64,000 nt of DNA, from the NCBI GenBank assembly GCA_031400505.1, contig JANNPZ010000026.1, forward strand, positions 1-64,000. The letters run 5' to 3'. The position numbers and the translations under genes were made by a program. The notes under the pieces were generated by a model. That model saw nothing but the letters and a program-made list of their open reading frames with translations. It ran no database searches and had not been told where the DNA came from. Source of the stretch: JAIYDJ01 sp031400505 (GTDB lineage Bacteria > Pseudomonadota > Alphaproteobacteria > Rhodobacterales > Rhodobacteraceae). This document shows positions 28,370-36,758 of this stretch, one piece after another (position 1 is the first letter of the stretch; each line of letters begins with the position of its first letter).

Positions 28370-28708
28370 ATGTCGGATCGGGTTTCTTCAATCACCAATC
28401 TGGGTCCTGCATCGGAAGCGGCCTTTGCCCGCGCCGGGATACATACAGCACAGGAAATCCGCGACCTTGGCCCGGACGAGGCGTATCGGAGGCTGTTGCT
28501 GTCGGGCACGCCGCCGCATTTCATCGGTTACTATGTTCTCGTCATGGGCCTGCAGGGCAGGCCGTGGAACGATTGCCAAGGTGCCGAAAAGGCCGCCTTG
28601 CGGCAGCGGTTTGACACTTTGAAAGCGGCAGTGCCCGCAAAAGGAAAGGGCCGCTCCGATCTGGAGACGGCCCTCGATCTGTTCGGCGTCGTAGACCGGC
28701 GGGCTTAG
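28370..28708 (+). CDS. TfoX C-terminal-domain protein
   Basis: The 112-aa protein is an isolated TfoX/Sxy C-terminal domain: SSITNLGPASEAAFARAGI, then EIRDLGPDEAYRRLL, the usual helix-hairpin-like start of this domain. In gammaproteobacteria Sxy/TfoX regulates competence genes; stand-alone C-terminal domains in Alphaproteobacteria have no assigned role. ATG at 28370 is preferred over the one at 28361 because GGGATG lies upstream at a suitable distance. Its TAG stop overlaps the TAA stop of the convergent ndk. Confidence 0.75.
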   Translation: MSDRVSSITNLGPASEAAFARAGIHTAQEIRDLGPDEAYRRLLLSGTPPHFIGYYVLVMGLQGRPWNDCQGAEKAALRQRFDTLKAAVPAKGKGRSDLETALDLFGVVDRRA

Positions 28709-29127
28709 CCGACCAGTTCAAGACCCGAGAAATAGAACGCAATCTCGCGTGCGGCCGATGTGTCACTGTCCGACCCGTGGACCGAGTTTTCGCCGACCGA
28801 CAGGGCGAATTCCTTGCGGATGGTGCCGTCGGCTGCGTTGGCCGGGTTGGTGGCCCCCATCACTTCGCGGTTCTTCAGGATTGCGCCTTCGCCTTCCAGA
28901 ACCTGCACGACGACCGGCTCGGATGCCATGAACTCACACAGCTCGGCATAAAACCCACGTGCGGCGTGTTCGGCATAAAACGCGCCGGCCTGCGCCATGG
29001 TCAGGTGGATGCGCTTTTGCGCGACGATGCGCAGCCCGGCTTCCTCGAACTTGGCATTGATCTTGCCGGTCAGGTTCCGGCGGGTGGCATCGGGTTTGAT
29101 GATCGACAGGGTGCGTTCAACGGCCAT
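28705..29127 (-). CDS. ndk: Nucleoside diphosphate kinase
   Basis: The 140-aa enzyme transfers the gamma phosphate between NTPs and NDPs through a phosphohistidine. The active-site His lies in NSVHGSDS (about residues 113-120). ERTLSIIKPDATRRN at the N-terminus and TNPANAADGTIRKEFA are family signatures. Length is normal for bacterial Ndk. The start MAVERTLSII at 29127 follows an AAGAGGA ribosome binding site. Confidence 0.97.
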   Translation of the reverse strand: MAVERTLSIIKPDATRRNLTGKINAKFEEAGLRIVAQKRIHLTMAQAGAFYAEHAARGFYAELCEFMASEPVVVQVLEGEGAILKNREVMGATNPANAADGTIRKEFALSVGENSVHGSDSDTSAAREIAFYFSGLELVG

Positions 29128-29312
29128 GATGGTCCTCTTGGGTCTGTGGCGAAGGGTCACCCCGCGCCGGATATGCGCCCGCCTGCTAGCACGCGGCCCG
29201 CGGCATGGAAAGCCTCTCGCACCGCCAGACCGGCCCGGCGCAGGCCGTTCCCCCTCGACGGATCGGCCATCGAGGCCTATCGTTCGACCCAACTGTCACG
29301 AAAGGCCCGGCC

Positions 29313-29906
29313 ATGACGCAAGAACCCAGCTTCCGCCGCGCGACCGAGGCCGACTGCTCCGATCTTGCGATCCTCTTTGACGCAGCGTCGCGGCGCATGG
29401 TTTCCTGGGTGTTTAGCGAGCTTGCCGAACCGGGGCAATCCTGGCTTGAGGTCGTTCGCGAGCGCATCCGCAACCTGCCTGAGCGGCGCAGCTACCATTC
29501 AAATTGGCAAGTCGCCGAACTCGACGGCCGGACCATTGGGGCCTTCTTTGGCTTCCGGCTTGAGGCCGCGCCCGATGTCGTGGATTGGACCGGCGTTCTC
29601 GATTGCCTGCGCCCGATGGAAGAGATGGAGCACGTGGCACAAGGCTGCTGGCTTTTGCAGGCCATCGCCCTGTTCCCGGAATATCGCAACCGGGGTTTCT
29701 CGCGCGCGCTGCTGACAACGGCCGAAGCCGAAGCCCTGGCCAGCGGCGCACAGCGTATCGTGCTGCAGGTCGAAGAGATCAACCAGACCGCCATGAGCGC
29801 CTATCAACGTGCCGGCTACCACGACTGGACACGAAGGCCTTACGTGCCCTTCCCCGGATCAGACGACAGCGGCGACTGGATTCTGATGGCCAAGGACCTG
29901 CACTGA
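29313..29906 (+). CDS. GNAT-family N-acetyltransferase
   Basis: The 197-aa protein has the acetyl-CoA-binding motif A as LQAIALFPEYRNRGFSRALL (about residues 114-133), followed by the motif B region around NQTAMSAYQRAGY. The N-terminus FRRATEADCSDLAILFDAA is typical of GNAT domains. Substrate unknown. It is followed by a VOC protein 22 bp downstream, likely on one transcript. Confidence 0.85.
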   Translation: MTQEPSFRRATEADCSDLAILFDAASRRMVSWVFSELAEPGQSWLEVVRERIRNLPERRSYHSNWQVAELDGRTIGAFFGFRLEAAPDVVDWTGVLDCLRPMEEMEHVAQGCWLLQAIALFPEYRNRGFSRALLTTAEAEALASGAQRIVLQVEEINQTAMSAYQRAGYHDWTRRPYVPFPGSDDSGDWILMAKDLH

Positions 29907-29928
29907 TCGTCTCGCTAAGGAAACCACC

Positions 29929-30360
29929 ATGAAAAGCGCCGTCCCTTTCACGCTCGTCGGCCTCGATCACGTCGTGTTCCTGGTCGATGACATGGCCCGC
30001 GCGATGACCTTCTATGCCGACGTTCTGGGCTGCGTGCCGGGCTACAGCTATCCAGCCCTGGGGATGGAGCAGGTCTGGTGCGGGGCCTCGCTGATCGTGC
30101 TGTGGGATGTGACGCATCCCGGGGCCGCCGGGGCCGTTCCGCCGGTCAAGGGCGGCCGCAACGTCGATCACCTATGCATCGCCACCGCCCCCTTTGCCCC
30201 AGACAGCATGCGCGCTCATCTGGCCTCGCATGGAGTGGCGATAGAGCGTGAGGCCACCCATGGCGGGGCGCGCGGCATGGGCCATTCCTTCTACTTCCGC
30301 GACCCGTTCGGCAACTTGCTAGAGGTGAAAGGCCCCGCCGAATACCCCGACGGGCGCTAG
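29929..30360 (+). CDS. VOC-family (glyoxalase/bleomycin resistance-like) protein
   Basis: The 143-aa protein has two beta-alpha-beta-beta-beta modules. The first metal-ligand region is LVGLDHVVFLVDDMARAMTFY (His at 14), the second NVDHLCIA near residue 82, and the C-terminal Glu is in DPFGNLLEVKG. This is a single VOC domain pair of the kind that binds a divalent metal. Function could be isomerase, dioxygenase or resistance; it cannot be decided from sequence. AAGGAAACC precedes the ATG. Confidence 0.85.
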   Translation: MKSAVPFTLVGLDHVVFLVDDMARAMTFYADVLGCVPGYSYPALGMEQVWCGASLIVLWDVTHPGAAGAVPPVKGGRNVDHLCIATAPFAPDSMRAHLASHGVAIEREATHGGARGMGHSFYFRDPFGNLLEVKGPAEYPDGR

Positions 30361-30365
30361 AATTC

Positions 30366-30409
30366 GTATGTACGAAGTATGCACAGGATATGCACGGGTG
30401 GTGTACCTC
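30366..30409. repeat. Tandem 11-bp direct repeats upstream of ABC-F gene
   Basis: GTATGTACGAA, GTATGCACAGG and ATATGCACGGG stand head to tail, with a fourth degenerate TGGTGTACCTC. A 6-bp inverted repeat TTCGTA-TG-TACGAA at 30363-30376 overlaps the first unit. The 11-bp period is close to one DNA turn, as in direct-repeat operators. The ABC-F ATG is 54 bp downstream. Confidence 0.45.
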
Positions 30410-30462
30410 ATGCCAAGCCATTCCAGTTGACCTTTTCCCGCTCATAGGGCACTTCCCCGGTC

Positions 30463-32310
30463 ATGCTGAAAATCGAAGACATCACCTATTCCGTCGAAGG
30501 TCGCCCGCTGTTCGAAGGGGCCTCGGCCACCATTCCCACGGGCCACAAGGTTGGCCTTGTCGGGCGGAACGGGGCGGGCAAGACCACGCTCTTCCGGCTG
30601 ATCCGCCGCGAGTTGGCGCTAGAGGGCGGCGACATCTCGATCCCCTCGCGCGCGCGCATCGGGGGCGTGGCGCAAGAGGTGCCGTCGTCATCGACCTCGC
30701 TGATCGACACGGTGCTTGAGGCAGACACCGAACGCGCGGCTTTGTTGGTCGAGGCAGAAACTGCCCATGATCCCAACCGGATAGCTGAAATACAGGCCCG
30801 CCTGACCGACATCGATGCCTGGTCGGCAGAGGGGCGCGCATCGGCGATCCTGAAGGGTCTCGGGTTTGACGAAAAGGCCCAACAGCGGCCATGCAGCGAC
30901 TTTTCGGGCGGCTGGCGGATGCGGGTGGCGCTGGCGGGGGTGCTGTTTGCGCAACCCGACTATCTTCTGTTGGACGAGCCTACCAACTACCTGGACCTTG
31001 AAGGGGCCCTGTGGCTGGAAAACTACCTCACGAAGTATCCGCATACGGTTCTGATCATCAGTCACGACCGCGGCCTTCTGAACCGCGCAGTCACCGGTAT
31101 CCTGCATCTCGACAACAAGAAATTGACTTATTGGTCAGGTCCTTACGACCAGTTCGCAAGGCAAGTCGCCGAACGCCGTGCCGTCTTGCAGGCCGAGGCG
31201 AAAAAGCAAGAGGCGCGGCGCGCGCATCTGCAATCGTTCGTTGACCGCTTCAAGGCCAAGGCGTCAAAGGCTGTTCAGGCGCAGTCCCGCGTGAAGATGC
31301 TGGAAAAGATGACCACCATCACCGCACCCGAGGATGCCAAGAAGGTGGTCTTCACTTTCCCAACACCCGAGGAATTGTCGCCCCCGATCATCAACCTGGA
31401 TGGTGCGGCGGTGGGCTATGGCGGGCCTGCAATCCTGAAAAAGCTATCGCTTCGGATTGATCAGGACGACCGGATCGCGCTTCTGGGTCGCAACGGTGAA
31501 GGAAAGTCCACGCTTTCCAAGCTGTTGGCGGGTAAACTTGTGACGATGGACGGCAAGATGGTCCGGTCGTCGAAACTGCGCATCGGCTATTTTGCGCAGC
31601 ATCAGGTCGATGAGCTCTACATCGACGAAACCCCGTTGCAGCACCTGCAACGCCTGCGTCCTACCGAAGGCCAGCCCCGTTTGCGCGCCCGGCTAGCAGG
31701 GTTCGGTCTGGGGGCGGATCAGGCAGAAACCGTGGTGGGCAGGCTTTCGGGCGGCCAGAAGGCGCGGTTGTCGCTGTTGCTGGCCACCATCGACGCGCCG
31801 CATCTGCTGATTCTCGACGAGCCCACCAACCACCTTGACATGGAAAGCCGCGAGGCATTGGTCGAAGCTTTGACCGAATATTCTGGCGCGGTGATCCTCG
31901 TCAGCCACGACATGCACCTGTTGGGTCTGGTTGCGGACCGGTTGTGGCTGGTCAAAGGTGGCGCGGTCGTGCCCTATACCGAAGATCTGGAAACCTACCG
32001 AAAGCAGCTTTTGGCGGGGGATGAAGATGTCAAAGTTTCTGCACAACTTATTGTAAAACCAAAGAAAATAGGCCGTGATGAAATCCTTGCCCTGCGCAGC
32101 GAGGTCAAGAAATCCGAAGAACGGCTGGCCAAGCTGAATGACATGCGCGACCGGCTGGCGAAAAAGCTTGCGGATCCTGAGCTTTATGAATCATCCAGGG
32201 TCGGAGAGCTCGAGACCTGGAACAAGAAATACGCCGAAGTCATGGAAGCGCTGGACCGGGCCGAGGCGATATGGCTGTCGGCACAGGAAAAACTGGAGTC
32301 CGCTGCCTGA
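30463..32310 (+). CDS. ABC-F family ATPase (YheS/Uup-like)
   Basis: The 615-aa protein has two ABC domains and no membrane segment. First Walker A GRNGAGKT is at 34-41, signature SGGWRMRVALAG near 150 and Walker B LLLDEPTNYLD near 170. A charged linker (about 235-300) follows. Second Walker A is GRNGEGKS, signature SGGQKARLSLL, and Walker B LLILDEPTNHLD. The C-terminal region from about 525 is rich in Lys and Glu and is predicted coiled coil. ABC-F proteins act on ribosomes or nucleic acid; this one looks like the YheS/Uup group rather than EttA, which would be shorter. Its TGA overlaps the ATG of the marC-like gene. Confidence 0.9.
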   Translation: MLKIEDITYSVEGRPLFEGASATIPTGHKVGLVGRNGAGKTTLFRLIRRELALEGGDISIPSRARIGGVAQEVPSSSTSLIDTVLEADTERAALLVEAETAHDPNRIAEIQARLTDIDAWSAEGRASAILKGLGFDEKAQQRPCSDFSGGWRMRVALAGVLFAQPDYLLLDEPTNYLDLEGALWLENYLTKYPHTVLIISHDRGLLNRAVTGILHLDNKKLTYWSGPYDQFARQVAERRAVLQAEAKKQEARRAHLQSFVDRFKAKASKAVQAQSRVKMLEKMTTITAPEDAKKVVFTFPTPEELSPPIINLDGAAVGYGGPAILKKLSLRIDQDDRIALLGRNGEGKSTLSKLLAGKLVTMDGKMVRSSKLRIGYFAQHQVDELYIDETPLQHLQRLRPTEGQPRLRARLAGFGLGADQAETVVGRLSGGQKARLSLLLATIDAPHLLILDEPTNHLDMESREALVEALTEYSGAVILVSHDMHLLGLVADRLWLVKGGAVVPYTEDLETYRKQLLAGDEDVKVSAQLIVKPKKIGRDEILALRSEVKKSEERLAKLNDMRDRLAKKLADPELYESSRVGELETWNKKYAEVMEALDRAEAIWLSAQEKLESAA

Positions 32311-32924
32311 TGGAACCCGGTTTTTTGATCACTGCCTTTGCGACGCTGTTCGTGGTGATCGACCCGCCGGGCCTTGTTCCGATGTTCATCGCACTGACGA
32401 CGGGCATGAACCCCACCCAGCGGCGCAAGATGGCGCTTCGGGCCTGCATTATCGCGGCCATCTTGCTGACGATGTTCGGTATTCTGGGCGAGGCCGTGCT
32501 TGGCTTCATCGGAATCTCGCTGCCCGCGTTCCGGATTGCCGGCGGTTTACTGCTGTTTCTGACGGCTCTCGACATGCTGTTCGAACGCCGGACCCAGCGG
32601 CGTGAAGGACAGACGGCGGACCCGGATCATGATCCGTCGGTGTTTCCGCTGGCAACGCCGTTGATTGCCGGACCAGGAGCGATTGCAACAATGATCCTGT
32701 TGGTGGGGCAAGGCGGGGGCAGCTGGGCTGCGACCCTGGCCGTTTTGGGGCTAATGCTGGCGATGATGGTGGCGACCTTTCTGTTTCTGTTGGCGTCGCC
32801 GCCGCTAGAGCGGATGCTGGGTCGTACCGGGACCGTTGTGATCACACGGCTTCTGGGCATGCTACTGGCGGCGCTGTCGGTGCAGTTCGTGATCGACGGC
32901 ATTCGCGGCGCATGGATGATCTGA
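32310..32924 (+). CDS. MarC-family (UPF0056) integral membrane protein
   Basis: The 204-aa protein has six hydrophobic segments. The family motifs are FATLFVVIDPPGLVPMFIALT in the first helix and PLATPLIAGPGAIATMILL in the central part. MarC/NAAT proteins sit in the inner membrane; some have been proposed as amino acid exporters, but function is unsettled. ATG at 32310 overlaps the ABC-F stop as ATGA, implying coupled translation. Confidence 0.9.
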   Translation: MEPGFLITAFATLFVVIDPPGLVPMFIALTTGMNPTQRRKMALRACIIAAILLTMFGILGEAVLGFIGISLPAFRIAGGLLLFLTALDMLFERRTQRREGQTADPDHDPSVFPLATPLIAGPGAIATMILLVGQGGGSWAATLAVLGLMLAMMVATFLFLLASPPLERMLGRTGTVVITRLLGMLLAALSVQFVIDGIRGAWMI

Positions 32925-32961
32925 TCGTTGCAATCCCTTGATGCGGCCCCATGTTCGATCG

Positions 32962-33537
32962 ATGCAGACAGATATGCTGATGAACCTTCTTTATCTTGTC
33001 GTGCTGCTGGCGGCCGTCGGCGGCTGGATCCTGGTCGAATATCGTCGCCGCATGGGCCAAGCGATTCGGGTCGCGATGGCGTGGGGATTGATTTTCCTGG
33101 GCTTTGCTGCAAGTTACGGTTTGTGGAACGATCTTCGCCAAAACATCGTGCCGCGGCAAATGGTAACCGATGCGGGCAGTCTTCGCGTGCCCCGCGCACC
33201 GGACGGGCATTATTACCTGACGGTACAGGTAAACGGGCAACCGGTGCAGTTTCTGGTCGACACTGGCGCAAGCAATGTCGTGATCTCGCCGCGCGATGCT
33301 CGCAGTCTTGGATTGGACCCCGACAGCCTGATTTTCCTTGGCGACGCGATGACGGCCAACGGCCCGGTGCAGACCGCGCGCGTCCGATTGCCCGAAGTCG
33401 CACTCGGGCCGTTCACTGACCGGGACGTGCCGGCCTACGTGACCTCTGGCGACATGGACATATCTTTGCTGGGCATGGATTATCTGGGAAAATTCCGCAT
33501 CGGAATCGACCGGGGCGAGATGACGCTTAGCCGCTGA
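32962..33537 (+). CDS. Membrane-anchored retropepsin-like aspartic protease (TIGR02281-type)
   Basis: The roughly 191-aa protein has two N-terminal membrane helices (about residues 5-22 and 35-52) and a clan AA aspartic protease domain. The catalytic motif FLVDTGASNVVIS is near residue 98, and the second psi-loop region is DISLLGMDYLG near 170. The family works as a homodimer like retropepsins and is common in Alphaproteobacteria; substrates are unknown. Start choice is uncertain: 32962 (MQTDML), 32974 and 32941 are all in frame and none has a strong ribosome binding site. Its 3' end overlaps the convergent holC by 11 bp. Confidence 0.85.
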   Translation: MQTDMLMNLLYLVVLLAAVGGWILVEYRRRMGQAIRVAMAWGLIFLGFAASYGLWNDLRQNIVPRQMVTDAGSLRVPRAPDGHYYLTVQVNGQPVQFLVDTGASNVVISPRDARSLGLDPDSLIFLGDAMTANGPVQTARVRLPEVALGPFTDRDVPAYVTSGDMDISLLGMDYLGKFRIGIDRGEMTLSR

Positions 33538-33991
33538 TCCGTTCGGCCTTCTTTTCCCAGCGACCGGACTCTTCGGACCAATACTGTGCCGAAATCCCCG
33601 CCGTGGTCAGTTGCGTCCACATCGTGCGGGCCCGCGCCACAGCATCCGGGTTGCCGCCATCAAAGATCGCCCAGACCCTCTCTAGCCCCTGCGCTTCCTC
33701 GACTGTCACCTCGGCGCCGTCGATCAGCGCCAGCGCCTGTGCGCCGTTGACGACTGGTCCCTGCCCCAAAAGCACCGGCTGATCGACATCCTGCGGCCCG
33801 CCTTGCAATCCGTGCGGCAGAAATCCGTCCTCGGGGGTCAGCCACAGCTGCATGTCCAGCCGCACCAACTCTGCTGCATCCCGCCCCCGGATCATCACCC
33901 GCCATCCCGCCGCCATCGCGCGCGGCAGCAGGGTTATCAGCGTTGCTTCGACCCCCGAGCGGGTCAGGTGGTAAAACAGCGCGGTTCCCAA
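33527..33991 (-). CDS. holC: DNA polymerase III chi subunit
   Basis: The 154-aa protein matches HolC, which links the clamp loader to single-strand binding protein: ALFYHLTRSGVEATLITLLPRAMAAGWRVMI at the start, and LWLTPEDGFLPHGL near residue 50, the usual chi motif. It starts with TTG at 33991, 3 bp after the pepA stop, so the two are co-transcribed. pepA-holC adjacency is conserved in many proteobacteria and supports the call. Confidence 0.92.
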   Translation of the reverse strand: MGTALFYHLTRSGVEATLITLLPRAMAAGWRVMIRGRDAAELVRLDMQLWLTPEDGFLPHGLQGGPQDVDQPVLLGQGPVVNGAQALALIDGAEVTVEEAQGLERVWAIFDGGNPDAVARARTMWTQLTTAGISAQYWSEESGRWEKKAERISG

Positions 33992-33994
33992 GGA

Positions 33995-35464
33995 CTAGCC
34001 CTCGAACATGTTGCGGATCATCCGGTCAAGCGCCATGACACCCCAGCCCGTGGCCCCTTTCGGCGACAGGGTCAGATCGGATTTCACCAGCGCCGTGCCC
34101 GCGATATCCAGATGAATCCACGGCATTCCGGCCTTGACGAACCGCTTCAGAAACTGCGCCGCAGTGATCGCCCCACCGTCGCGCCCGCCCACGTTCATCA
34201 TGTCGGCGATCCGCGATTTCAGCTTGTCGTCATAGGCCTGGCCCATCGGCATCCGCCAAGCCCCCTCACCTTCAGCCGCAGCCGCCGCAAGGAACGCGCC
34301 GCAAAGCGTATCGTCATTCGAGAAAACGCCAGTGTTTTCATGCCCCAAGGCCACGATGATCGCCCCGGTCAATGTGGCCAGATCGACCATCCCCGAAGGC
34401 TTGAACCGTTCCTGCGCGTACCACATCACATCGGCCAGCACCAACCGCCCCTCGGCGTCGGTGTTGATCACCTCGATCGTGTCGCCCTTCATGGATTTGA
34501 CCACATCGCCGGGCCGTTGCGCGCGCCCGTCGGGCATGTTTTCGACCAGACCCACCAGCCCGACCACGTTGGCGCGTGCCCCGCGCAGGGCCAATGCGCG
34601 CATCACGCCCGCCACCACGGCAGCGCCGCCCATGTCCATCGTCATCTCTTCCATGCCCGCCGCCGGCTTGATCGAGATGCCGCCCGTGTCAAACACCACG
34701 CCCTTGCCGATCAGCGCGAAGGGCGGCTCGCCTTCTTGACCGCCGTTCCACTGCATCACGACAACCTTGGACGGGCTTTCCGACCCCTGCCCCACGCCGA
34801 GCAAAGCCCCCATTCCCAATTTGAACAACGCATCCTCTTCAAGGATTTCCACGTTCAGTCCCAGTTCATGCATCGCGGCAAGGCGTGCGGCAAAGTCGTT
34901 CGTGGTCAACACATTGGCCGGTTCGTTCACCAGATCGCGCGCAAAGAACACGCCTTCGGCGACGGCGGCACCGGCCGCACTGGCAGCAGCGACCGCCTCG
35001 GGGTTGGTCACGATCATGGTCACCAGACCTGGTGTTTTCAAATCGGTGGTTTTGTGCGGGGTGAACTCATAGGCCCGCATCGCAAGCCCGAACGCCACAT
35101 CTGCGGCGCGGGCGTGACCTTCCACCAGCACCATCGTCGGGCCGGACGCAAGGCGCGCACCGACCGCCGCCCCGGCTTTGCGCGCCGTGGCCATGTCGGT
35201 TTTTCGCGGCAGTCTGATCACCTGCACGGCATCCGCCAGCAGCCCGCTTGGATAGGCAAGATCAAGCGCTTCGCCGGGTTTCAGTTTGCCAAATGCTTCA
35301 GAGGCCAAAAAGCGCGCCAATGCACCACGCATCAGCCGATCCAGACGCCGGGCGGCAGGCGTCGCAGGGGTGCCGCCATCCACCAGGATCGCGATCCGGC
35401 CCGACTGGGTTGCCAGCGTCTGCAGATCGGTTGCGTGAAACTGAATTGGCAAGGGATGCGACAT
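33995..35464 (-). CDS. pepA: Leucyl (cytosol) aminopeptidase, M17 family
   Basis: The 489-aa metallo-aminopeptidase releases N-terminal amino acids from peptides. The M17 signature NTDAEGRL lies near residue 335. The metal-binding Lys and Asp are in IGKGVVFDTGGISIKP (about 255), and MDMGGAAVV follows. The N-terminal macro-like domain is present. Length is normal. In Escherichia coli PepA also binds DNA; this is not implied here. It diverges from lptF with about 160 bp between starts. Confidence 0.95.
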   Translation of the reverse strand: MSHPLPIQFHATDLQTLATQSGRIAILVDGGTPATPAARRLDRLMRGALARFLASEAFGKLKPGEALDLAYPSGLLADAVQVIRLPRKTDMATARKAGAAVGARLASGPTMVLVEGHARAADVAFGLAMRAYEFTPHKTTDLKTPGLVTMIVTNPEAVAAASAAGAAVAEGVFFARDLVNEPANVLTTNDFAARLAAMHELGLNVEILEEDALFKLGMGALLGVGQGSESPSKVVVMQWNGGQEGEPPFALIGKGVVFDTGGISIKPAAGMEEMTMDMGGAAVVAGVMRALALRGARANVVGLVGLVENMPDGRAQRPGDVVKSMKGDTIEVINTDAEGRLVLADVMWYAQERFKPSGMVDLATLTGAIIVALGHENTGVFSNDDTLCGAFLAAAAAEGEGAWRMPMGQAYDDKLKSRIADMMNVGGRDGGAITAAQFLKRFVKAGMPWIHLDIAGTALVKSDLTLSPKGATGWGVMALDRMIRNMFEG

Positions 35465-35627
35465 GGCGTGCTCCAGATTTGGTGGCTTGGAAAAAAGCGC
35501 CCGCTAGGCTTCGGGTGCTGATGGGCGCAACGCTAGACCCGAGGCGAAGAAATGGCCAGATATGAGTTTTCCCCGCGCGTGAATTCCGATACCGTTCGGC
35601 CAAGTACGTTTGGGCAAGGGGCCTTGG

Positions 35628-36758
35628 GTGTCGAGATTCGACCGATATCTTCTGTCGCAACTGCTGATCTCTTTTGGGTTCTATGCACTTGTGCTGGTGG
35701 CCGTATATTGGATCAACCGTGCGGTCGGCCTGTTTGACCAACTGATCGGCGATGGTCAGACCGCGTTGGTATTCGCCGAGTTTTCACTGCTGACCCTGCC
35801 AAACGTCATTCGTCTGGTATTGCCGATAGCGTCGTTCATCGCTGCAGTTTCGATCACCAACCGGCTGATGCAGGAAAGCGAACTGGTCGTGATACAGGCT
35901 ACCGGATTCTCGGCGTTTCGGCTGGCGCGGCCTGTCGCGCTTTTCGGCGGCATCGTGTTAGTCATGATGCTGGTTCTCTTGAATGTTCTGGTGCCTGCAA
36001 GTCGATCGTCGATGGTCCAGAGGCAGGCGGAAATCTCGGAGAATGTGACGGCACGCTATTTGACGCCAGGGCAGTTCACCCATCCGTCGCCCGGGGTCAC
36101 GCTCTATCTGCGCGATATCTCGCAGCAAGGCGAACTGCTGGACCTGTTTTTGTCAGATACGCGCAGTCCCGAGGAATCCGTCACATACACCGCGCGCAGG
36201 TCGTTGTTCGTGCGTGGCGATACCGGGCCGAAGCTGATCATGTTTCAGGGCATCGCGCAGACCTTGGTACGGCCCGACAGTCGGCTGTCGGTCACCCGGT
36301 TTGCGGATTTCACCTTCGATCTGGGCAGTCTTATGACCGGCAGCGTTCGGCCGAACCGAAGGATGGCAGAGTTGTCGACCGTCGATCTGTTGTGGCCAGA
36401 GCCAGCAGTTCTGGCTGAAACCGGCGAAACCGCCAGCGCGATGTGGCTGGAGGCGCAAAGCCGCTTTGCCGAGCCGTTGACGGCGACAAGCGTGCCGATG
36501 ATAGGGTTTGCGGCCCTGTTGCTCGGCGCTTTCAGCCGGTTCGGTTTCTGGCGGCAGATCGGCGTTTCCATCACCTTGTTGATCGTTGTGCAGGCGCTGA
36601 CAACGGTGACCACAAATCTGGCCCTGACGCTGCCCGGCGGTTGGCCGCTGGTCTACGTCCCGGCGCTGTCAGGGATTGCAATTGCAACCGCGATCCTTTG
36701 GGCATCTCAAAGACCGAGGCGTCGACGGTCGAACGCGCATTTCGGGGCTGCGGCATGA
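35628..36758 (+). CDS. lptF: LPS export permease LptF
   Basis: The 376-aa YjgP/YjgQ-family inner-membrane subunit, with LptG and the ATPase LptB2, extracts LPS and hands it to the LptC-A bridge. Three N-terminal helices (about 10-35, 50-75, 95-125), a periplasmic beta-jellyroll (about 130-270) and three C-terminal helices (about 280-370) are visible. The start is taken at GTG 35628 (VSRFDRYLLSQLL), preceded by AAGGGG; a TTG at 35610 is also in frame. Its TGA overlaps the lptG ATG. It is the first gene of a six-gene envelope run. Confidence 0.93.
   Translation: MSRFDRYLLSQLLISFGFYALVLVAVYWINRAVGLFDQLIGDGQTALVFAEFSLLTLPNVIRLVLPIASFIAAVSITNRLMQESELVVIQATGFSAFRLARPVALFGGIVLVMMLVLLNVLVPASRSSMVQRQAEISENVTARYLTPGQFTHPSPGVTLYLRDISQQGELLDLFLSDTRSPEESVTYTARRSLFVRGDTGPKLIMFQGIAQTLVRPDSRLSVTRFADFTFDLGSLMTGSVRPNRRMAELSTVDLLWPEPAVLAETGETASAMWLEAQSRFAEPLTATSVPMIGFAALLLGAFSRFGFWRQIGVSITLLIVVQALTTVTTNLALTLPGGWPLVYVPALSGIAIATAILWASQRPRRRRSNAHFGAAA

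Noticed and set aside
33803..35521. 572-codon plus-strand frame opposite pepA and holC
   Set aside because: Composition is His/Arg-rich and unlike neighbours, and both opposite genes are well-supported families.
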